Below, in pieces: positions 26,271 to 36,276 of a DNA stretch of 54,683 nt; position 1 is the first letter of the stretch, and each line of letters opens with the position of its first letter. The notes beneath the pieces were generated by a model. That model was not told the DNA's origin. It was given only the letters and a program-made list of their open reading frames with translations, and searched no databases. The DNA lies in contig CANRGB010000004.1 in the NCBI GenBank assembly GCA_947630005.1, forward strand, positions 1 to 54,683, written 5' to 3'. The position numbers and the translations under genes are program-made. The DNA is from an uncultured Lachnospiraceae bacterium (GTDB taxonomy: Bacteria; Bacillota; Clostridia; Lachnospirales; Lachnospiraceae).

Positions 26271-28973
26271 ATGGCACAGTTAACACCGATGATGCAGAAA
26301 TATGTAGAAACAAAAGAACAGTACAAGGACTGCATTTTATTTTATCGGCTGGGTGATTTTTACGAGATGTTTTTTGAGGATGCCCTGCAGGCGTCCAAGG
26401 CGCTTGAGATCACGCTGACAGGAAAAGACTGCGGGCTTGAGGAGCGCGCCCCGATGTGCGGGGTGCCTTACCACGCGGCGGATGTTTACCTGAACAAGCT
26501 GGTTTCAAAAGGTTTCAAAGTGGCGATCTGCGAGCAGATGGAAGATCCGAAGCAGGCAAAAGGCCTGGTAAAGCGTGAGGTGATCCGGATTGTGACGCCG
26601 GGTACGAATCTGAGCGAGCAGGCACTTGATGAGACGAAAAATAATTATCTGATGTGCATTGTCTGCATGAGCGACCGCTACGGTATTTCGGCTGCCGATA
26701 TCACGACGGGCGAATACCTGGTCACCGAGGTGGACGATGAGCGGAAAATGCAGGATGAGATCACAAAATTCGCGCCGAAGGAGCTGATCTGCAATCAGTC
26801 TTTCTTCGTCAGCGGCTTTGAGGTCGACGACCTGAAGAACCGCCTCGGGACTGCCGTCTATCCGCTTGACAACTGGTATTTCGACGACGCGCTCTGCACC
26901 CGCGGCCTGATGGAGCATTTTCATGTAAAATCTCTGGACGGCCTCGGCCTTGCGGATTACAACTGCGGGGTGATCGCGGCCGGCGCTTTGCTGCAGTATC
27001 TGACGGAAACACAGAAAAGCGGTCTGGAGAATCTGACTTCACTGACCGCTTATTCGATTGCAAAATATATGATTCTCGACAGCTCTTCCCGCAGGAATCT
27101 GGAACTGTGCGAGACGCTGCGTGAAAAGAACAAGAAAGGCTCGCTTCTCTGGGTGCTCGACAAGACGAAGACGGCGATGGGAGCGAGACTGCTTCGGCGT
27201 TTCATCGAGCAGCCGCTTCTGGAAAAAAGTGAGATTGTGCGCCGTCTGGATGCCGTCGGGGAGCTGAAGGACAACGCGATCACAAGAGAAGAACTGCGGG
27301 AATATCTGAATCCTGTCTATGATCTGGAACGCCTGATCAGCCGCATCAGCTACCAGACCGCGAATCCGCGCGATATGACGGCTTTCCGCTCTTCTCTTGA
27401 GATGCTGCCCCATATCAAGTATCTGATGACCGGGCTCGGCTCTCCCCTTCTGACCGAATTAAGGGAGCAGATTGATGAGCTTGAAGATCTCTGTGATCTG
27501 ATCCGGCGGGCGATCGTGGACGAACCTCCGGTCGTGATCCGCGAGGGAGGCATGATCCGGGAGGGATACAACGAGGAGGTCGACCGGCTCCGCAGCGCGA
27601 AGAGCGACGGGAAAAAATGGCTCGCGGATCTTGAGGCGAAGGAGAAAGAGAAAACCGGAATCAAGAATCTGAAGATCAAATACAACAAGGTGTTCGGCTA
27701 TTATCTGGAAGTCACGAATTCCTACAAAGATATGGTTCCGGATTATTATATGAGAAAGCAGACATTGTCGAACGCGGAGCGCTATATTACGCCGGAGCTC
27801 AAAGAGCTGGAGGATATGATCCTGGGGGCGGAGGACAGGCTCTATACGCTGGAATATGATCTGTTTGTCGAGGTGCGGGACAAAACCGCGAAGGAAATCC
27901 TGCGCATCCAGAAGACGGCGAGAGCGGTTGCCGGAATTGACGTGCTCGCGTCGCTGGCCCTTGTCGCCGAACGCAGCGGATATGTAAAACCTGTGATCAA
28001 TGAGAAGGGCCTGATCGAGATCAAAAACGGCCGTCACCCGGTCGTGGAGAAAATGATGGCGAACGATATGTTCATCGCCAACGATACATACCTGGACAAC
28101 GCGAAGAGCAGGGTCTCGATCATCACCGGGCCGAATATGGCGGGGAAATCGACCTACATGCGCCAGACGGCGCTTATCGTGCTGATGGCCCAGATCGGGA
28201 GCTTTGTTCCGGCGGACAGCGCCAGAATCGGTCTTGTGGACCGAATCTTTACCCGTGTCGGCGCGTCGGACGATCTCGCGAGCGGGCAGAGCACGTTTAT
28301 GGTGGAGATGACGGAGGTCGCGAATATCCTGCGTAATGCGACGAAAAACAGCCTTCTGATCCTGGATGAGATCGGGCGGGGAACCAGCACGTTCGACGGG
28401 CTCAGCATTGCCTGGGCGGTCGTGGAGCATATCAGCAATCCGCGGCTTCTCGGCGCGAAAACACTCTTTGCGACGCATTATCATGAGCTGACCGAACTGG
28501 AAGGCAAGCTGACCGGCGTGAACAACTACTGTATTGCCGTGAAGGAAAAGGGAGACGATATCGTATTTCTGCGCAAGATCGTAAAAGGAGGAGCGGACAA
28601 GAGCTACGGGATCCAGGTCGCGAAGCTGGCCGGGGTTCCGGATTCCGTGATCGAGCGGGCGAAGGAGCTGGTCGAGGAGCTTACGACGGCGGATATTACG
28701 GACAAAGTACAGGAGATCAGCGCGGAATCCCAGAAGGCGAAAAAGGCAAAAACCCCGAAATATGATCAGGTGGATCTGGATCAGATGGCTCTGTTCGACA
28801 CCGTGACGGATTCGGATGTGCTGCAGGAGCTGCAGGAGATTGATGTCTCGAATCTGACGCCGGTCGAGGCCCTTAATACGATCTACCGTCTGCAGAACAA
28901 ACTGAAAAACAGATGGCAGAGCGAGAGTTCCGCGAAACAGAGCTCCGGACTGGATGAGAGAAAGAGCGGCTGA
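26271..28973 (+). CDS. mutS: DNA mismatch repair protein MutS
   Basis: TPMMQKYVETKEQYKDCILFYRLGDFYEMFFEDA, TGPNMAGKSTYMRQ, LDEIGRGTSTFDGLS; C-terminal QMALF clamp-like motif; SD before ATG 26271. Confidence 0.97.
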   Translation: MAQLTPMMQKYVETKEQYKDCILFYRLGDFYEMFFEDALQASKALEITLTGKDCGLEERAPMCGVPYHAADVYLNKLVSKGFKVAICEQMEDPKQAKGLVKREVIRIVTPGTNLSEQALDETKNNYLMCIVCMSDRYGISAADITTGEYLVTEVDDERKMQDEITKFAPKELICNQSFFVSGFEVDDLKNRLGTAVYPLDNWYFDDALCTRGLMEHFHVKSLDGLGLADYNCGVIAAGALLQYLTETQKSGLENLTSLTAYSIAKYMILDSSSRRNLELCETLREKNKKGSLLWVLDKTKTAMGARLLRRFIEQPLLEKSEIVRRLDAVGELKDNAITREELREYLNPVYDLERLISRISYQTANPRDMTAFRSSLEMLPHIKYLMTGLGSPLLTELREQIDELEDLCDLIRRAIVDEPPVVIREGGMIREGYNEEVDRLRSAKSDGKKWLADLEAKEKEKTGIKNLKIKYNKVFGYYLEVTNSYKDMVPDYYMRKQTLSNAERYITPELKELEDMILGAEDRLYTLEYDLFVEVRDKTAKEILRIQKTARAVAGIDVLASLALVAERSGYVKPVINEKGLIEIKNGRHPVVEKMMANDMFIANDTYLDNAKSRVSIITGPNMAGKSTYMRQTALIVLMAQIGSFVPADSARIGLVDRIFTRVGASDDLASGQSTFMVEMTEVANILRNATKNSLLILDEIGRGTSTFDGLSIAWAVVEHISNPRLLGAKTLFATHYHELTELEGKLTGVNNYCIAVKEKGDDIVFLRKIVKGGADKSYGIQVAKLAGVPDSVIERAKELVEELTTADITDKVQEISAESQKAKKAKTPKYDQVDLDQMALFDTVTDSDVLQELQEIDVSNLTPVEALNTIYRLQNKLKNRWQSESSAKQSSGLDERKSG

Positions 28974-29004
28974 GACGGATGACGAGCAGGTGGAGGCGGC
29001 GAAA

Positions 29005-31014
29005 GTGAATACGATTTCAGTACTGAACCAGGAAACGATAGATAAGATCGCGGCGGGCGAGGTTGTGGAGCGCCCTTCGTCCATCGTAAAAGAACTGGTG
29101 GAAAACGCGGTCGACGCGGGGGCAAACGCGGTCACCGTGGAGATCCGGGACGGCGGAACCACGCTGATCCGCATCACGGATAACGGGAGCGGGATCGCAC
29201 CGGAAGATGTCCCGACCGCGTTTCTGCGCCATGCGACAAGCAAGATACGGACAATGGAGGATCTGCAGACCGCCGGCACGCTGGGTTTTCGCGGAGAGGC
29301 GCTCTCAAGCATCGCGGCGGTCGCGCAGGTAGAGGTGATCACGAAGACCGCGGACAGTCTGACCGGGATCCGCTATCTGATCGACGGCGGCGTGCCAAAA
29401 GGGACGGAGGAGATCGGAGCGCCCGCCGGTACGACTTTTCTGGTGCGGAACATGTTTTACAACACGCCGGCCCGCAAAAAATTTCTGAAATCTGTCGTGA
29501 CGGAGGCCGGTTATATCAGCGACCTGATGGAACGGCTGGCGCTCTCGCATCCGGAAATCTCATTCAAATTTATGAATCAGGGACAGACGAAGATGCATAC
29601 GTCAGGAAACGGGCGGCTGAAGGATATTGTGTACGGGATCTACGGAAGGGATATCTCGGCCAATCTGCTGCCTGTGGAAGCGGACTGCGGGTTTTTCAGA
29701 ATCACAGGCTTTATCGGCAAGCCGGTGATCTCCCGCGGCAATCGGAATTACGAAAATTATTTTGTGAACGGACGGTATGTGCGCAGCAGCCTTATCGCCA
29801 AAGCGATCGAGGATGCCTACCGGCCGTTTATGATGAATCACCGCTATCCTTTTACCGCTCTTATGATCACGATGGACGGAAAATACCTGGACATCAATGT
29901 GCATCCGACAAAGATGGAAGTGCGTTTTTCGGATCAGGCCGGGATATATGATCAGATTGTCCATACGATCAAGGAAATTCTCGACGGCAGGGAACTGATC
30001 CCCGAGGTTTCGCCGGGTCATATCCCGGGAGAGAAAAAGCCTGCCGCCCGAAGCCGGCAGACAGGAAGCGGGCAGAATCCGTCCGACGTGCCGGCTCAGA
30101 CAGCACGGGAATTGTTCCCGGAGAAAGAGTCCGGGGCCGGAAGCCGACTCCCCGTGCGGTCTTTTGACGCGGCGGAACAGAAAACCGAGGAAGACGCCCG
30201 GACGGAAAAGATTCCGAAACAGGACAGGGAGAAAAAATCCGAAGAAATCTGTTACCCGGAACCGTTTGAGGAGGTCAGGCGCAGCATGATCGCCGAACAT
30301 TCCGGGGAGTTTCAAAAAGACGCGGAGCCGGAAAGCGAACCTGACGGCCGCGGACAGACGTCTGCCGAATCCCCGGACGGATCAAAATCTGTCCAGATGG
30401 ATCTGTTTGAAGACCGGCTTCTTTCCCGTAAAAATGTAAAGGAGCACAGGCTGATCGGGCAGGTTTTCGATACGTACTGGCTCGTGGAATTCCGCGAAAA
30501 ACTCTACATTATCGATCAGCACGCGGCGCATGAGAAGGTTCTGTACGAGCGTTTTATAAAACAGCTTGCCGAAAAACAGCAGACGTCCCAGATGATCAGT
30601 CCGCCGCTGATCCTGAGTCTCTCGATGCAGGAAGAACAGATCCTCGAAAAATACAGGGAGAATTTTACGGCGGTGGGATTTGAGATCGAACCGTTCGGCG
30701 GCCGTGAATACTCCATACGGGCCGTCCCGGGAAATCTCTACGGGCTGGCGGACAGGGAGCTGTTCCTTGAGATGCTGGACGGGCTCGGCGATATTTCAGA
30801 GCGCGCCGCGGCGCAGATCATCAACGACAAGATCGCTTTGATGTCATGCAAAGCGGCGGTCAAGGGAAACAGCCGGCTGTCGGTGCAGGAGGCGGATGAA
30901 CTGATCGGCGAGCTTCTTGGCCTGGAGAATCCCTACAACTGCCCCCATGGGAGGCCTACGATTATTTCCATGACAAAATATGAGCTTGGCAGAAAGTTCA
31001 AGCGGACGCTGTAG
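29005..31014 (+). CDS. mutL: DNA mismatch repair protein MutL (GTG 29005, or ATG 28954)
   Basis: IAAGEVVERPSSIVKELVENAVDAGA, GFRGEALSSIAAV; endonuclease motif DQHAAHEKVLYE; linker QMDLF. Confidence 0.95.
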   Translation: MNTISVLNQETIDKIAAGEVVERPSSIVKELVENAVDAGANAVTVEIRDGGTTLIRITDNGSGIAPEDVPTAFLRHATSKIRTMEDLQTAGTLGFRGEALSSIAAVAQVEVITKTADSLTGIRYLIDGGVPKGTEEIGAPAGTTFLVRNMFYNTPARKKFLKSVVTEAGYISDLMERLALSHPEISFKFMNQGQTKMHTSGNGRLKDIVYGIYGRDISANLLPVEADCGFFRITGFIGKPVISRGNRNYENYFVNGRYVRSSLIAKAIEDAYRPFMMNHRYPFTALMITMDGKYLDINVHPTKMEVRFSDQAGIYDQIVHTIKEILDGRELIPEVSPGHIPGEKKPAARSRQTGSGQNPSDVPAQTARELFPEKESGAGSRLPVRSFDAAEQKTEEDARTEKIPKQDREKKSEEICYPEPFEEVRRSMIAEHSGEFQKDAEPESEPDGRGQTSAESPDGSKSVQMDLFEDRLLSRKNVKEHRLIGQVFDTYWLVEFREKLYIIDQHAAHEKVLYERFIKQLAEKQQTSQMISPPLILSLSMQEEQILEKYRENFTAVGFEIEPFGGREYSIRAVPGNLYGLADRELFLEMLDGLGDISERAAAQIINDKIALMSCKAAVKGNSRLSVQEADELIGELLGLENPYNCPHGRPTIISMTKYELGRKFKRTL

Positions 31015-31086
31015 ACGGACGGACCGCAAAACCGGTCTTTTGTAAATCAGACATCTGCAAATGAAAAAGAACAGGGAGTGCGACGG

Positions 31087-32562
31087 ATGAAAGAATTCAG
31101 ACATGAGGATTTAAGGACGCTGGCGCTGGAACTGCCGGATGAAGTGTTAAAATACAAACTGTGCGGGGATCTGCAAAGCGCACGGGACGCGATCGGCCGC
31201 TGGATGGAAAAGCCGGTCTCGGATGAACTGAAAAAACGGATGGAGCTGGAACTGCTGATCCTGGATGAATATCCGGCGCAGTTTCCCTATACGAGAGAGC
31301 AGACCGTCAGGCTGATGGCGGAACTGCTTCCGGATTTCACGGGGGATGATCTGGACCGCATCGACCGGGAAGGGCGCGCGGAATGGGTGATTCTTGACGG
31401 GGAAAAACATTATATCCATAATATTGTCCGGAATATCACCGGAAACGACGACGAAATCATTGCCCGGATCAGGGAGAACGGGACTGAGCAGGCTAAAAAA
31501 CGGATTCCGCAGGCGGAGCCCGCGGCCCTTCTGGCACGGGCAAACGCGGACCTCATCAAAAACGGACATGCGAAATGGAGATTTCATATGAGAACCTCCA
31601 TCCGCCTGAAAGAAGAACGGTTCCGGCCGGGCATGAAGCTGAAGGCACATCTGCCGCTCCCGGCGGAGCATCATCAGATTTCGGATGTGAAAATTCTTTC
31701 CTGCTCGGACGGGAAGGTGACGATCGATCCGCCGGATTCTCTGTACCGCTCAATCTGTTTTGAGGATACGCTTTCCGAAAACCGGGAATTTTTTGTGGAG
31801 TATGAATATACCGTTACGCTGACGTACCATGATCTTTCCCGCGCAGGAGAGCACGGCGCGGCGCCGGAGGAAGAGTCCGCGCATAAAACCGAAACAGAGT
31901 CCGTGATACCAAAACGGCTTGTTCCCGGGACGGCGCAGTGGAAGACTTATACCGGAGAACAGTATCCGCATATCCGTTTTTCCCCGGATCTGGTTTCCCT
32001 TGCGGAAGAGATTGTCGGGAATGAAGAACGGCCGCTGGAAATTGCGCGGAAAATCTATGATTACATTACCAGGAACGTTAAGTATTCGCTTGTGCAGGAG
32101 TATTTCCTGATCCCGGACATCCCGCAGTACTGCGCCCGGAATCTCCGGGGTGACTGCGGCGTGCAGGCGCTGCTGTTTATCACGCTCTGCCGTATCTGCG
32201 GCGTTCCGGCGAAATGGCAGTCCGGGCTGAATGCGCGTCCGAAGCCGGGCACTGTCGGACCGCACGACTGGGCGATGTTCTACGCGGAGCCGTACGGCTG
32301 GCTGTTTGCGGATCCTTCATTCGGAGGTTCCGCGTTTGACGACGGAGACGAGGCGCGCAGAGCTTATTATTTCGGAAATATCGATCCGTTCCGCATGGCT
32401 GCGAACAACGCATTCCAGCAGCCTTTTGCGGACGCGAAGAAATACCGCCCGATCGATCCGTACGACAGTCAGACCGGAGAGATCGAGTCGGAAACATGCG
32501 GATTCGGAAACGCCGATCTGATCACGGAGCAGGTGATGATCTCGGGAGAAAAATGTCTGTGA
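31087..32562 (+). CDS. Transglutaminase-like domain protein
   Basis: LRGDCGVQALLFITLCRICGVPAKWQSGL...GPHDWAMFYAEPYGWLFADPSFG (Cys/His/Asp triad). Confidence 0.8.
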   Translation: MKEFRHEDLRTLALELPDEVLKYKLCGDLQSARDAIGRWMEKPVSDELKKRMELELLILDEYPAQFPYTREQTVRLMAELLPDFTGDDLDRIDREGRAEWVILDGEKHYIHNIVRNITGNDDEIIARIRENGTEQAKKRIPQAEPAALLARANADLIKNGHAKWRFHMRTSIRLKEERFRPGMKLKAHLPLPAEHHQISDVKILSCSDGKVTIDPPDSLYRSICFEDTLSENREFFVEYEYTVTLTYHDLSRAGEHGAAPEEESAHKTETESVIPKRLVPGTAQWKTYTGEQYPHIRFSPDLVSLAEEIVGNEERPLEIARKIYDYITRNVKYSLVQEYFLIPDIPQYCARNLRGDCGVQALLFITLCRICGVPAKWQSGLNARPKPGTVGPHDWAMFYAEPYGWLFADPSFGGSAFDDGDEARRAYYFGNIDPFRMAANNAFQQPFADAKKYRPIDPYDSQTGEIESETCGFGNADLITEQVMISGEKCL

Positions 32563-32634
32563 CAGGAATCCGCGGAATCTGCCCGGAAATGCGCCGCAGG
32601 ACATAACGTTCAGGGAAGGGGAGGGAATCAGTTT

Positions 32635-33627
32635 ATGGAAGAGAACCGGAAACCTCTGGTCGTGCTGACAGGACCTACCGCGGTCGGAAAGACGGAGCTC
32701 TCGATCCGGCTTGCCGAGCGGATCGGCGGAGAGATCGTTTCGGCCGATTCCATGCAGGTTTACCGCGGCATGGATATCGGTTCCGCGAAAGTGACCGCTT
32801 CACAGATGCGCGGGATTCCTCATCACCTGATCGACATTCTGGAGCCAGATGAGGAATTTCACGTGGTGCGGTTTCAGGAGCGGGCAAAACAGTGCATGGA
32901 TGAGATTTACGCGAGGGGAAACATCCCGATCCTGGCCGGCGGCACCGGATTCTATATCCAGGCGGTATTGTACGATATTGATTTTACGGCGACGCGGTCG
33001 GATCCGGATTACCGGGAAGAGCTGGAAAAGCTTGCCTGTGAGCGCGGAGCGGATTATCTCCACGAAATGCTGCGAGAGGTCGATCCGGAGTCGGCGGAGG
33101 CGATCCACGCAAACAATGTCAAGCGGGTGATCCGCGCGCTCGAATTTTACCGGGAGACGGGGGAGAAAATCTCCGGGCACAATGAGGCGGAAAGACAGAA
33201 AAAATCTCCTTACTGCTTCGCTTATTTCGTACTGAACGACGAGAGGAGCCGTCTGTACGAAAATATCGACCGGAGAGTCGATCAGATGATGGAACAGGGA
33301 CTTCTGCAGGAGGTTGCGCGGCTGAAGGAAAAAGGCTGCCGCAGGGATATGGTATCGATGCAGGGGCTCGGATACAAGGAAATTCTGGAATATCTCGACG
33401 GGGAGATCACACTTGACGAGGCGGTACGCGTCCTCAAACGGGATACCCGGCACTTCGCAAAGCGGCAGCTCACCTGGTTTCGCCGGGAAAAGGATGTGAT
33501 CTGGGTGGAAAAAGGCCGGTTCGGATATGACAGCGAGCGGATCCTGGAGTACCTGCTGTCGGTTTTGCGTGAGAAAGGAATTTTATGGAACGATTATACA
33601 GTGCAATGGGGATCAGCCCCGAAGTAA
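32635..33627 (+). CDS. miaA: tRNA dimethylallyltransferase
   Basis: VVLTGPTAVGKTELSIRLAERIGGEIVSADSMQVYRGMDIGSAK. Confidence 0.95.
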   Translation: MEENRKPLVVLTGPTAVGKTELSIRLAERIGGEIVSADSMQVYRGMDIGSAKVTASQMRGIPHHLIDILEPDEEFHVVRFQERAKQCMDEIYARGNIPILAGGTGFYIQAVLYDIDFTATRSDPDYREELEKLACERGADYLHEMLREVDPESAEAIHANNVKRVIRALEFYRETGEKISGHNEAERQKKSPYCFAYFVLNDERSRLYENIDRRVDQMMEQGLLQEVARLKEKGCRRDMVSMQGLGYKEILEYLDGEITLDEAVRVLKRDTRHFAKRQLTWFRREKDVIWVEKGRFGYDSERILEYLLSVLREKGILWNDYTVQWGSAPK

Positions 33628-34859
33628 AAGCCTTCGGGGACCGGATTCTCGAAAATCTGAAAGAACGATTTGAAGCGATTGACGAGATGGCTGAGTACAA
33701 TCAGCTCAAGGTGATCCGCGCGATGCAGACCTGCCGCGTGAACGCCGGATGTTTTCAGACGTCAACCGGATACGGTTACGACGATAAGGGCAGAGACACG
33801 CTGGAGGAGGTCTACGCGGCGGCTTTCCACGCGCAGGCCGCGCTTGTCCGCCCGCAGATTGCCTGCGGAACCCATGCGATCGCGACAGCGATCGCGGGAA
33901 ATCTCCGCCCGGGGGATGAGCTTCTCTCAATTTCCGGAAAACCGTACGATACGCTGGAGGAAGTGATCGGTATCCGGCCGTCCGCCGGATCTTTGGCGGA
34001 GTACGGGATAACGTACGCGCAGGTGGATCTGCTGGAGGACGGAAGCTTTGACCTGGAAGGCATCCGAAAGGCGGTGAATCCCCGGACGAAGATGATCGAG
34101 ATTCAGCGCTCCAAAGGGTATCAGACAAGACCGACGCTCTCCGTCGCGCAGATCGGAGAGGCGATCGCGTATGTGAAAAGCATCCGGCCGGATATTATCT
34201 GCATGGTGGACAACTGCTACGGGGAATTTGTCGAGGCCATAGAGCCGACGGACGTGGGTGCGGACCTGATGGCAGGCTCCCTGATCAAGAATCCGGGCGG
34301 CGGACTGGCGCCGATCGGAGGCTATATCGTCGGAAAAGAAGAATATGTCAGACAGGCGGCCTTCCGGCTGACGACGCCGGGACTCGGACGGGAAGTCGGA
34401 GCGTCGCTCGGCGTGATGCAGTCGTTTTACCAGGGATTCTTCCTGGCGCCGGTTGTGACCGCCGCGGCCTTGAAAGGCGCTGTTTTCGCGGCAAATATAT
34501 ACGAAACGCTGGGATTTTCCGTCGTCCCGAACGGAAAAGAGGACCGGCATGATATTATACAGGCGGTGGAATTCGGGACCCCGGAGGGAGTCATCGCGTT
34601 CTGCCGCGGGATTCAGGCCGCCGCCCCTGTGGACAGCTATGTGACGCCGGAGCCCTGGGAGATGCCGGGATATGACAGCGATGTGATTATGGCGGCCGGC
34701 GCTTTTGTGCAGGGTTCTTCCATTGAACTGAGCGCGGACGGACCGATCAAACCTCCCTACGCGGTTTATTTTCAGGGAGGTCTTACATGGCCGCACGCGA
34801 AATTCGGCGTTCTGATGTCGCTTCAGAAGCTGTACGAAGACGGGATCGTGAAGTTATAA
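33585..34859 (+). CDS. Methionine gamma-lyase family / YnbB-like PLP enzyme
   Basis: TGYGYDDKGRDTLEEVYAAAFHAQAALVRPQIACGTHAIA, MVDNCYGEF, SLIKNPGGGLAPIGGYI; overlaps miaA 3' end. Confidence 0.87.
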   Translation: MERLYSAMGISPEVKAFGDRILENLKERFEAIDEMAEYNQLKVIRAMQTCRVNAGCFQTSTGYGYDDKGRDTLEEVYAAAFHAQAALVRPQIACGTHAIATAIAGNLRPGDELLSISGKPYDTLEEVIGIRPSAGSLAEYGITYAQVDLLEDGSFDLEGIRKAVNPRTKMIEIQRSKGYQTRPTLSVAQIGEAIAYVKSIRPDIICMVDNCYGEFVEAIEPTDVGADLMAGSLIKNPGGGLAPIGGYIVGKEEYVRQAAFRLTTPGLGREVGASLGVMQSFYQGFFLAPVVTAAALKGAVFAANIYETLGFSVVPNGKEDRHDIIQAVEFGTPEGVIAFCRGIQAAAPVDSYVTPEPWEMPGYDSDVIMAAGAFVQGSSIELSADGPIKPPYAVYFQGGLTWPHAKFGVLMSLQKLYEDGIVKL

Positions 34860-34884
34860 TTCATTTACCTGGGGGACGGATCAG

Positions 34885-36153
34885 ATGAAACGGATCATAG
34901 TAATAGGAGCGGGCGCCTCGGGCATGATGGCCGCGATCGCCGCCGCAAGAAACAAGGCGGCCGTCACGGTTGTGGACGCGATGGAACGGGCGGGGAAAAA
35001 GATTCTTCTGACGGGAAACGGCAGGTGCAACCTGACCCACATGGACGAACACCCGGAGGATTCCTGCTTTGGCGCGGACCGCGGCTGGATCCGCGCGGTC
35101 ATGCGGCAGTTTCCGCCCGCAGAGACGCGCCGGTTTTTTGCGGAACTGGGACTCCCCACATTTGAGAAGAACGGATACGTCTACCCGGTCACGGGGCAGG
35201 CGTCCTCCGTGGCGGCGGTGCTGACCGCCGAGATGAGACGGCTCGGGGTAAAGCTGAAGCTGTCGGAAAAGATCCTGTTCCTGGAAAAGGAGGACCGGAT
35301 CTGGAAGGCGCGGACCGCCTCCTGGTGCTACGAGGGGGACGCGGTGATCCTTGCCTGCGGCTCAAAGGCGGCTCCGAAGACCGGTTCGGACGGAAGCGGA
35401 TACGAGCTGGCCAGGATGACGGGACACCGGATCGTCCCGGTGAGCCCCGCGCTGACGCCTGTCATCTGTGAGGGAGATTTTTTCCGGAGCGCTGCCGGCG
35501 TGCGGTGCCGGGCCGAGGTTTCCCTGTATCCGCGCGGGACGGACGGAAAAAGCAGAGGACAGGCGCTTCACCGGGAAAGAGGAGAACTTCTCTGGACAAA
35601 CTACGGGGTTTCGGGAATTCTCGTTTTTCAGCTCAGCCGCTTCATATCATCCTCCCGCAGACCGGAAAAGGAACTGATTCTGGAAGCGGATCTTCTGCCG
35701 GACCTCTCGGAGGACGAGCTCTTCCGAACGATTTCGGCGCGGGCCGAAGCGCTCGGCCGGGAGAGAATTTCCGTGCTGTTTGCCGGGATGCTGAATGAAA
35801 AGCTGATTCCCCTGATCCTGAAAAACGCGGAACTGACCGGAAAAGATTCCTGTGAAAAGCTGCTGAGGGAGAAAGGCAGGATCGAAGCTTTGGTTCACGG
35901 GATCAAACACGTTTTGCTGATTCCGAAGGGAACCAAATCCTTTGACGCCTGTCAAGTGTGCGCCGGAGGGGTTGACACGGCGCAGACTGACTGCAGGACC
36001 CTGGAATCCAGACTGCGAAGCGGCCTGTATTTTGCCGGGGAGATTCTGGATGTGGACGGACTCTGCGGCGGCTATAATTTACAGTGGGCCTGGGCCAGCG
36101 GGTATACCGCGGGAAGGGCGGCTGCGTCGGACGGAACGCCCGGACCGGTCTGA
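34885..36153 (+). CDS. HI0933-like NAD(P)/FAD-dependent oxidoreductase
   Basis: IIVIGAGASGMMAAIAAARN, KKILLTGNGRCNLTH, CAGGVDTAQTD, GEILDVDGLCGGYNLQWAWASG. Confidence 0.88.
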   Translation: MKRIIVIGAGASGMMAAIAAARNKAAVTVVDAMERAGKKILLTGNGRCNLTHMDEHPEDSCFGADRGWIRAVMRQFPPAETRRFFAELGLPTFEKNGYVYPVTGQASSVAAVLTAEMRRLGVKLKLSEKILFLEKEDRIWKARTASWCYEGDAVILACGSKAAPKTGSDGSGYELARMTGHRIVPVSPALTPVICEGDFFRSAAGVRCRAEVSLYPRGTDGKSRGQALHRERGELLWTNYGVSGILVFQLSRFISSSRRPEKELILEADLLPDLSEDELFRTISARAEALGRERISVLFAGMLNEKLIPLILKNAELTGKDSCEKLLREKGRIEALVHGIKHVLLIPKGTKSFDACQVCAGGVDTAQTDCRTLESRLRSGLYFAGEILDVDGLCGGYNLQWAWASGYTAGRAAASDGTPGPV

Positions 36154-36276
36154 CAATTCCAGCCAGGAGCTGTTTTTATATAGAACTTATGATTTACACT
36201 TTGCGGGTTCTGACTCTGACGCCGCGTCATGATCCCGCAGCACCGCCTTACGGAAAGAGAAAGGAGGAAGCAACTT

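Noticed and set aside
27459-29342. 627-aa minus-strand ORF across mutS/mutL
   Set aside because: Antisense shadow of GC-rich coding DNA; lies over highly conserved MutS/MutL motifs and has no recognisable domain.
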